Assembly (NCBI RefSeq): GCF_037042905.1
Contig: NC_087261.1
Coordinates: 25,130,317 to 25,194,316 of the forward strand
Direction: 5' to 3'
Length of the DNA: 64,000 nt
From: Lytechinus pictus
Lineage: Eukaryota; Echinodermata; Echinoidea; Temnopleuroida; Toxopneustidae
Shown piece by piece: positions 1 through 10,200 of this stretch. The translations under genes were made by a program, and so were the position numbers. How positions within the stretch are numbered: the first letter of the stretch is position 1; each line of letters begins with the position of its first letter. The notes under the pieces were generated by a model that had not been told where the DNA came from, made no database searches, and saw nothing but the letters and a program-made list of their open reading frames with translations.

Positions 1-163
1 CCGCTCTGCCTATATGCCCCAGGGTTGGAAAAAAAAAACAGTTTTTTGTTAGAAAATAAGCGAAATTTTAAAATGTCATATTTTTTTTTAAATTTTAGAT
101 CCGATTTTGATGAAATTTTCAGCGTTTTGCTAATTTTATTTTTCTCAATTTATTCAAATCAAT
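1..163. repeat. Partial TTAA-type foldback MITE cut by window edge
   Basis: The sequence matches the right-hand end of the MITE family seen complete at 27125, 36340 and 44009: it shares the segments AAAATTTTAAAATGTCATA and GATTTTGATGAAATTTTCAG. The terminal inverted repeat is not present, so this copy is truncated. It lies in the intron between the SRCR and WSC exons of gene A. Seen by comparison within the window. Confidence 0.6.
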
Positions 164-1177
164 ATTATTGCGTACGCAAAGATATATATATTTACTGTTG
201 TATATACTTGAATAAATACGTATATTCATGCATAGGTATTTTGTTTAAGTATATGTTTTGTATTTTCAAAATACTGCTGTTCTTCCTTGGGGTCCTACAT
301 TTACCATACAAAGTAATATACACCATTAAAAAAAAAAAAAAAAAAAAAAAAATTACTAAGACAAAAAAGAGAAAAGAAATACATATGCTCAATCTAAATA
401 ATCATATAATAGAGTATGAAAGGAACTTAAAGTTGGTGCATTACGAATTTCATTGGGCAATTGATTATAAATTGATATGCCCCTATAGAAAAATGTCTTT
501 TTACAATTGTTAGAATTTGGTTTGGGTAAATTAAGGTTTTGGTTCGAACGAAGCGAATAATTTAAAGTTCTTCTAGAAATGTTATCATCATGTTTGCTTG
601 ATTGAATTGAATTGAATTAAGAGAATTAAGCCACAGTACGCCCAAATATACCAAAAAGAGAGTAAAAGACTGCAAATTCACTTTCGCCAAAGTAATACCT
701 ACGGCACTTCAGTGCCGAAATTCATTTTCTTTTGCAAAAAAAAGCTTTCATAAGGTTTTTGTTAAACATTTTCATTTATTCCCCTTGTCCATGTTGTCCC
801 TTTTTGTATTATTTTCCTTGAACGAGACGGTAGGGACGGGATACTACCTTTATCGGTATTGGCCAGATACTTATGACATAACATTGCTATAAAGCATTAT
901 GGAATATCAAAGTATCAACAATCGTTGTTAGAATGGCTAGGAAGGGTCAATATCGCACTTGTTAGATTTTTTTCACTTTTTTGCACAGACGTAGTTGCTT
1001 ATCAAATTTATAAGGCCGAGTTATTTCCTGATCACTGTGCTCCCAACGGGACTCCATATTCAATCAAAATAATTGATTCGGATTCAGTGTGGCCTGCTTC
1101 TATAATTGCTTCAATCATCACAAAAAAAAACTTTCAGAATATTCAAGAGTTAAATATTATTTGATATGTTTTATTAC
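164..1177 (-). other. Intron of gene A downstream of the SRCR-b exon
   Basis: No coding signal. This stretch aligns with the equivalent introns of gene B (about 23690-24881) and gene C (about 44650-45562), including the shared pieces GTACGCAAAGATATAT, GGTATTTTGTTTAAGTAT and TGCCGAAATTCA. The homology supports segmental duplication of whole genes rather than of exons alone. It also contains an A-rich run at 328-351. Confidence 0.7.
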
Positions 1178-1255
1178 CATGACATGATGCTGATCCTGCT
1201 GGAGAACACCCGGATGTAGGTAGTAATGTAGGACATGCTGACAGGCTACCTTCAC
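1178..1255 (-). CDS. Gene A exon 3: C-terminal part of SRCR domain
   Basis: A 78-nt exon, phase 1 at both ends, with acceptor TTTCTAG and donor GTAATA. It encodes EGSLSACPTLL, then GCSPAGSASCH, with three of the six SRCR cysteines. Joined to exon 2 it gives CDGSEGSLSAC, which fits the SRCR pattern CxGxExxLxxC. Same length as the exons at 24882-24959 and 45563-45640. Confidence 0.85.
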
Positions 1256-4200
1256 CTAGAAATTCAACATGTACATGATAAACAACAATCTGAAATCTGT
1301 TGATTTACGTCAGCATTTTTTTTTTCAATCTTAAAAATATATATAACATTTGACGCTACATAATGGAGGATATGGGGTTCCTTTAAACGACAGCATGTCA
1401 TCCCTGCATTCGTTTTGTTGAGAGTATATAGATGATGAAGAAGTAGAGAATATTAAACCACAATTTTTAAAACATCTAAAAAGTAAAGATCAAACTTTGG
1501 ATTGTATAACAAAAATAATGATGGTTGTAGGCTATGGCCCTACCTCTAATGTCCAAATTGCCTCTTTTAGACAGATGATTAATATTCTTCAAATGGGAAA
1601 CTGGTGGAACATCTATGTATAGCAACTAATTCTACTGTATATGTGAGAATCAACGTTGCAAAATTAGATGGCGGTTCTAGGCAGTGTGATTTTGCAGATG
1701 AATTGTTATAATTGCCTCCAAACTGTCCGCTGGTTGTTGATTTTCAAATTTGGTTGGTTATTTGGATTCGGTTTGGCTGGTTTGACCGTGGCATCAGTAA
1801 ACCTTTTTATTTTTCTCGGAGACAATATTGGTGGTTTGGAATAAAATGGGCATCGAGGCCATATCACTGTTAGTCCGGGTTATAATTGAGCAAGATGCCA
1901 CTCGGAAGAGAAATTTTCATATAGTGCTTCTAGACCAGTTTTTTACGCTGAATATGAATATATGAGATAAACAGGCTGCATCCTGAAAATTAACCTGTGA
2001 GGGCTCTTTTTTTTTAATGGCCGCCATATTTTCCAAAAACTTGAATTTTCGTACATAGATTTTGACATAAGCATTTAATTGCCATAAAATTAGTGTCATT
2101 TGAAAGCCAAATAAATTCCCTACAATTTGGTACTATTTAGAGGGGATAAGTAGGTAATTTGGCTGAGATTTTGAGTAGAAAAATTGATTTTTTTTCCCCA
2201 AAATTAAAAATTTAGCAAATACATGATTTTACATAATTCTAAGAAAAATCAATAAATTACCTTGAAATGTTCCTGAAAACTTTATTGATATACTATTATC
2301 ATGTGGATGAAATTCCAACTCTGTATCGTTTTTTGGAAAAATTCATAAGGTATCAAACTTGAATACTTCAATTTCAGAAATGTCGTTTTTTGTATGAATT
2401 TCCATAGATTAATACGTATAACATGTATAATACATGTATGTATAATGTATAGTTAAAACTTAAATGCAATTATCTCCACTAGTTAATCACTTGCAGAATT
2501 AAGAGTAGGCTTTTCTCTATCAAACAAAATGTTGGCACATCGAAGCCTAACATTTTCAGGGGGTGGGGGTGTCGAAGTCCCCCCCCCCCCCCCCCGTTGC
2601 TATATCATGTTGTTGTATATTGCCTATTTATTGGAAAATCACTATTTTTTTAAGCACCCATTGAGGCAAAAGGCATTTCTGTTATACAGTACATCCACTT
2701 TAATTACTTTAAAACCGCTTGGAGAGGAAAAAAGTAGGCTTTGTTCTACCAGCTACATTGAAAGAAATAGCAAATCGAAGCCTACCCCTCTCGGGGGGAG
2801 GGATGTGGAAGTCACCCCTCCCCTTTTGCTTATTGCTAATTTATTTGGAAATTCACCATTTTGGTCCCAACATTAAGGCAAAAAGTCATCTCTGATTATA
2901 ATTCTGCCTTTTTTACTACCTTGAAACCACTTGGAGAGGAAAGAATAGGATTTGCTCTATCAGCTACATATAAAAATGTGCAGGCAAATAAAAGCCTACT
3001 CCCTTCAGGGGACTGTCGAAATTACCCCCCCCCCCCCCCCTCTTGAAATTCACCATTTTGTAGCCCCCATTGAGGCAAAAAGGCATTTCTGATAATATAG
3101 TTCTGCCTTTTTTCACCCTTGAAACCACTTGGAGAGAAAAGAATAAAGGCTTTGCTTTAACAGCTACATATAAAGACATGCTCGAAAATAAAAGCATATC
3201 CCCATGAGAGGGCTGTTGAAATCACCCCGCCCCTTTTTCATTATTGCTTATTTATTTGAAAATTCACAATTTTAGAGCCCCCATTGAGGCAAAAAGGCGG
3301 TTCTGATATATGGTTCTGCATTAATTACCGCCTTAAAACTACTTGGACAGGAAAGAGTAGGCTTTCCTCTATCAGCCATATATAAAGAAGTGGCTCTACT
3401 ATATACCAAAAAACATTTTTCCAATGAATTGGCAAAAATTGTAAAAAAGGTGGGGTAACATCTATAGTCCCCTGAAGTGGGTCAGGCTTCGAAATGGCAG
3501 CAATTCGACATATATAGCTGAAAGAGGGGAACATACTCTTTCCTCTCCAAATGGTTTCAAGAAAATGAAATCGGGTGTTTATACAGCAGAAGTGCATATT
3601 GCCTTTAATGGGGGCTCACAAATTGTGAATTTTCAAATAATTAGGCAATAATGCAAAAGGGGTGGGATGGTTCGACAGCCGCCCAGGTGAGTAAGCTTCA
3701 ATGTGCCAGCACTTCTTTATAGGTAGCTGATAGAGCAAAGCATATTCTGTCCTCCTTAATTGGTTTCAAGGTAGTAAAAGTGGCAGAACTATATAACAGA
3801 GATGCCTTTTTACCTCAATGGGGGCTCAAAAATTGTGAATTTTCCTATAAATAGGCAATAATGCAAAGGGGGGGGGGAGTGATTTCGACAGACCCCAGAA
3901 GAGGGTAGGTTTTTATTTACCAGCACATCTTTATAGCTGATAAAGCAAAGCCCATTATTTCCTCTCTAAGCGGTTTCAAGGCAATATAAGTGGCAGAACT
4001 ATATATCAGAGACGCCTTTTTGCTTCAATGGGGGCTCCAAAATTGTGAATTTTCAACAAGTAGCCAAATACCGAAAATTAGTGGGGTAACTTTAAAAGCC
4101 GCCTGAAGGAGATAGGTCTCAATTTGCCAACACTTCTTTATATGGAGCTAATAGAGCAAAGCCTACTCTTTCCTCTCCAAGTCATTCCAAGAAAATGTAA

Positions 4201-7200
4201 TTTGCTGTACTATATAGTAGAAGCGCCCTTTTACCTTAATGGGTGATCTAAAATTGTGAATGTCCAATAGATAGTCAAATACCGAAATTGGGGTGGTAAA
4301 TTCTACAGCCCCCGAATATTCTGAAGGGGATAGGCTTCGATTTGCCAACACTTCTTTACAGCTGATAGAGCAAAGCCTAATCTTTCTTCTCCAAGTCATT
4401 GCAAGAAAATAAAATTGGCTGTACTATGTAGTAGAAGCACGCTTTTGCCTCAATGGGTGATCCAAAATGGTGAAATATCCAATAAAATAGGCAATATCAA
4501 TGATATACAGAGGGGGTTGAATTAGACAGCCCCTGAGAGGGCTAGGGTTCGACGTGCCAGCGCTTATTTATATGTAGCTGGTAAACTCTACTCTACTCTT
4601 TCCTCTCTAAGTGGTTTTAAATCAATAAAATGGGGTGTACAACAAAGCACGAACGCTTTTTGGCCTCAATGTTGTGAATTTTCAAATAAATTGGCAATAT
4701 TAAGCAAAAGCTCCCGCCCCCCCCCCCCCGCCCCCTGAGAGGGATAGGCTTCGATGTGCCACTTCTTTAGATGCAGCTGGTAGAACAAAGCCTATTCTTT
4801 CCTCTCCAAGTGGTTTCAAAGCAATCAAAGTGGCTGTACTGTATAGCAGAAATGCCTGTTTTTGCCTCCATGGGTGCTCCAAAAACAGTTATTTTTCTAA
4901 CAAATAAGCAATATACAACAACATGATATAGCAAAGGGCAGGGGGTGACTTCGACACCCTCACCCCATGAGTGGGTCAGGCTTTGATGTGCCAACTTTTT
5001 TTATGTTGCTGATAAAGAAAAGCCTACTCTTAACTATCCAAATGGTTAAAAAGCGGAGACAATTGCATTTAATTTTTAACTACCGGTATACATTATACAT
5101 ACATGTATTATACATGTTATACGTATTAGTCTATGGAAATGCATACAAAAAGCAACATTTCTGATATTGAAGAATTCAAGTTTGATACCTTATAAATTTG
5201 CTTAAAAAATGATACAGAGTTGGAATTTCATCCACATGATAATAGTATATCAATAAGGTTTTCAGGAACATTTCAAGGTAATTGATAATTTTTTCTTAAA
5301 ATAATGTAATATCATGTATTTGCAAAATGTTTAATTTTGGGGAAAAAATTTCAAAAATGCAGTTTTCTACTTAAAATCTCAGTCAAATTACCTTCTTATC
5401 CCTTATAAATAGTACTAAATTGTAGGAAATGTATTTGGCTTTCATATGACACTAATTTCATGGCAATCGAATGCTTATGTAAGAATCTATGTACGAAAAT
5501 TCAAATTTTCGGAAAATATGGCGGCCATTTTGAAAAAAGAGCCCTCACAGGTTAATTTTCAGGATACAGCCTGTTTATCTCATATATTCATATTCAGCGT
5601 AAAAAACCGGTCTAGAAGCACTATATGAAAATTTCTCTTCCGAGTGGCATCTTGCTCAATTATTACCCGGACTATATAGGCAGTTCCCTGGTCAAAGCAA
5701 TGAGCTACTCAATAAACACTGCGGTTTATACCGAGTCGTGGGTGCGCATCACAGAGATACGATCTTACGTATACGTAAGCTCCCGAATGGAGCAAGAGAG
5801 GGAACTCTTTCCGCGCGTTTATATTTCCCATAGGTTTTGTACATAGCGAACATGGCTGCCGGCGGACAATTCGAAGGTTGAATTTGGAGGGTCAATGTTT
5901 TATTCATAGGAATGACGTCAAAATACACATAATGCACTTGTATGATTGGATAAAACGCTAATGTTTTATTCATGTATTCATGCAGTAAACATTTGTTCCG
6001 TCTCACAATTCCCTACGATATCTGTATAATCTGTGCAAAGTGGCGTTCTTCTGGACTCTGCGAATTTCAAGTTTCTGAAACGAAATAGCTAGACTAATTA
6101 TCTGTTTATAGAACTGATGTTCGAAATCATGGCTTCTGAGTGAACTTCATTGGAGCAGAAAATCTTTGAGGGAACATCAATACTATTCTAATGATATTTC
6201 ATAGGAATAAAAGTAAGTTACGCTCATTTTCATGTGTTGATCTCACTTGCAAATTGTAATGTGTTTACCGGGTTTTGGGGCTCATCCTGTATTACGTACT
6301 ATGTAAACCTCAATTTCAATATTTCTTTTGCCTGACTTCCAAATAAGTGTGATCATTGAGTTTCTCAAAAATACTATATCTAGGGGTCTATAGTTTGTCG
6401 TAGATCTAGACATTTATCGGAATGCTTCATGTAGGTCCAAAGTAAACCTGTATTTCAGTTTTATTGTGATTAGACAATTATCAGGGGTAGATGTGGACTT
6501 GTTTCCGACCTCCTGTTTTTTAGTAACGACAAACTGTCGATTTTAGGCCTATTCAAATTTAGGTCAATGTAGGGATATGGTCAGAGCGGGATCCGGCCTT
6601 TGATATCGCCGGTGCTAACCGGCTAGCGAGATTGTCGATGTAGTCATGGGGTATGAAAATAGCGGGGACGGACTAGGCCTAAACCTCAAGCTTGAAAGTT
6701 GAAGTTTAGGCCTAGTCCGTCCCCGCTATTTCATCTTCAAATGAATAAGTATAATTCTCAGCAGCTTATTTTATTCAGGAAAGTTTTACTTCAGAATTAT
6801 CAGTGTTGAAATACGATTGACTTAGCATTAGTGTCTGTTATTAGTGTTAAGTGTTACTGATTAGATTTGAATGAAATGGCGTAGCCTACCCTACTCCCTA
6901 GACCTAAATCAAGTTTATTTGAACAGGATACCCTGGGCCTGGCCTGGGCTGGTAATTTGAAAAAGTTCTTAGTGTTTACTTCATTCAAATGTGATGTGAT
7001 TCTTAAGTTATACAGGCCCAGCATAGACCAGATCCATATTCAGCTATATACAGCTGTAGAAATATGTGGTTGGAATCATTTTACTTTTTATAAACAGAGT
7101 GAGGTAGGCCAATGCCTCTATGTGATAGAGAATTAAGTTCCAGGTCCAGATAACTTTTTTTTCTAGTTTGGAATATTCATACATAGACCTGGGATATGGG

Positions 7201-10200
7201 CAACTAGAAATTTCAAAAATATTGTTTAAGAAGAGTAATTTTATTTATCTCTAAAACTCTCAAATTTAAATTGTCAATTGCAGATCCAATGGGACCAAGT
7301 TCTTAGAAGTTCACACCTAGTCAGAAGTACAAAATTGAGAACCATGCCGATCAGCGAGTGTTAGTTACAATCTAATGAGAAACAGGATATCTGAATGGAA
7401 AAATTGCAAGGTATGCTTACTGTTTTGATAATATACAGGCTGTATCTAAGCTCATCACCCCCCCCCCCAAAAAAAAAAAAGTAAATAAATATTCCCCCTT
7501 TTTTGGGAGGGGGTGGGCTATGGCCAATTGTGCTGAAACATGATGCGATATCATGTAATGTTAAAGTTCCATTGTGAGTTAATATTTGTTTGAATTCAGA
7601 TTCACCAGTATTTCCATTTTCAACACTGCATACTAATTATCCATATCTCCTGTCTATACATGCATTTGCATTAAAAAAAACCAAGATATTAACATATATC
7701 ACACAATTATGATAAATATTTGAATTAATTTGCACTCTTTATTTTGAAAACATACTGTAGATAGTTATATTGATATATGAATTTATCTGGATGTGGAACG
7801 AAAGTGACTGCATGTGCTAAACTTGTTTTGTCACTGAAGAGTATAAAATAGAGTTTACATCTTTTTTTTAATAAACTGGACTAGATGAGTAAGAATAATT
7901 TACAGCTTATTTTGTTCTTTTCTCTTTTTTACCATGCAGTTTCCCACTTCCCAAGCTGTTTAAGGACTGGTATCATAGCATAAGTGCCAAGAAGAGATAT
8001 GAAGGCTAAGTTAATAAAAATTAGTTACTTCATTGCAATAACGCATTAAAAATGAATTAATTTGAAATAAATATATCAATAAAGCATTGAATGTTACTTA
8101 AACTACACATCTGTAGAAAAGAGTGCGGTACAAGTTCAGGTTCATCACAGGGGCCTCGGAACGGTTTTCAAAGTGGGGGGCTGACCAAGCAAAAAATCAC
8201 AATCGTATGGTAATTTTTAAGTTTTTGTACATGGTTTTGGAAAAAAAGTGGGGGGCTGAAGCCCGCCCCCTCCCCCGCTTCCGCGGCCCCTGCATCGCCG
8301 GGCAATGACATTGAAGTATACACGTTTTGGTACAAAATTTCACACAAAATACAAGTAAGAAATATTTTTCCAACGGTCAAATGTATCTCCTTTTATTGAT
8401 ATTTACTTTTACTAGCTCTTAGTAGTTTTCATGAAAATAAATATTATTTTCCAGTTTAAAGGCCTATTCAATATTAGAATAGGTTTTCTTTTAGTGACAT
8501 AATAAGGGTTGTAAGACAAAAAATATTGTATTTTGAAATAAAAATCATGCATAGCTAAAGGATAATAAAAGTGATCAGAAGATTAAGAAATAATGTTAGT
8601 ATCACTCCTGGACCTCATTTCATAAACAAGTTATTACTATTGCAATCTTGTCATTATGACAATTATGGTAAAAGGGCTGAGCAAGAAATTAAGGTTTTTA
8701 TGTTACCTAAAACAGGCTGGGGGCAAAGTTACCATGATTACAAGTCATCAGTGGCGTAACTATGGGGGGCACGTGCCCCCCCCCCCCCCATCAGCTGACA
8801 AAAAACGAGGAAAATGAGAAAAAGGAGAGAGGAAGAGAAACGTAGCGGGAAAGAAGAAATTATTGTTCATTATAATGTTATATTATATTATAATTATGTT
8901 ATGTTATATTACATAAGAAACATTTTTTCATAACTTTATGAAACATAATTTGCTCATGGTCTATGTCTTCATTGTTCCTGGTGCGCGCACTGACTGTTTA
9001 ACAAGATATATAATCCTGTTGTACTAAAACCTCTCGTTTTCAAGTCAATATATACCAAATATATTTCGTCACACTTCGAGTTATTATTGTTTTATGTAAA
9101 ATAGTAAATTTCATGACTACTTAAAAGTAATTGCCCCATTTTAAGGTCTTAATATAAAACATTTCCTGTCCGTGCTTACGTTCGCATTAGTGGATTAGTG
9201 AGATATGTCTTGGCTTTAGTTCTTAAAATGTCCCCTTTTCTGATCTCAATATCAAACGTTTTCAGCTCGCGCTTCGCGCTCGCATCATTTGGTTAGTGAA
9301 ATACGTATGATCTTCGAGAATTCCTACAAACAAGCCTTAAAATGCCCCTCTTCAGGTCTGAATTTCCTAAATTTTCAGCTCGAACTTTGCGCTCGCAATA
9401 TTTAATTAGTGAGATGCGTATGTTAATAATCATAATTAAAATGACTGCAAGTGCTTCATGTGTTTAGATGTAATTCTAACAAAATCAGCAAGCGCTTGGC
9501 ACTCGCATTAGATGACTATGGTGAAATATGTATACTCTTAATGGATTCCTAAAATATAGTCCTTAAAATCTCCCTGTTTGGGCTCAATATATACAAAAAT
9601 TTCAGCTCGCGCTTCGCGCTCGCATTGTTTAGCGAGACAGGTACGTATCATGATTAAAAATTTGATTAGAATGTCCCTTTTTAGGTCTGAATATCAAAAA
9701 TGTTGAGCTCGCGCTTAGCGCTCGTATTATTTGACCAAAGAGATACATATCCGTTAAATGGCACTGTCCTTAAAAATTTCTCTATTAGGTCAATATACCT
9801 GGCAACTGAGCGCGCTTCGCGCGCTCACTAAGTGACTCAAATTTGTTGCTGGTGCCCCCCCCCCCCAGGCCGTGACCCACGGTACGCCACTGCAAGTCTT
9901 CATCAATTATGTAGGGTTATTAACTTGCATTTATTGTTATCTTCATTAAAAAAAAATGTGAAATGGGTTACCACTGCAATGATATATACTGTAAATAATA
10001 ATAATAATTGGATTTATATAGCGCTTTTTCCAGAGGATACAAAGCGCTGTTGAGTGCATAAGACAAGTTAAGGTTTATGGTTATATAAGTGTGTTTTGAG
10101 ATGTTTTTTGAAGAGGTCAAGAGAAGAGAGGTTTCGAAGAGATGGAGGGAGTTTGTTCCAAAGACGGGGGGCAAGAGATTGAAAGGAGTTGAAACCTGCC

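Noticed and set aside
25-513. 162-codon open frame near the left edge
   Set aside because: It spans a truncated MITE and a poly-A run in the gene A intron, with no domain.
1917-5628. Mirror pair of 60-codon open frames beginning MTLI in the foldback arms
   Set aside because: They arise from the two inverted arms and show no recognised domain.
5851-5883. Mini-frame ATGGCTGCCGGCGGAC at a possible promoter
   Set aside because: Only about nine codons before a stop, and no paralogue or downstream exon supports it.
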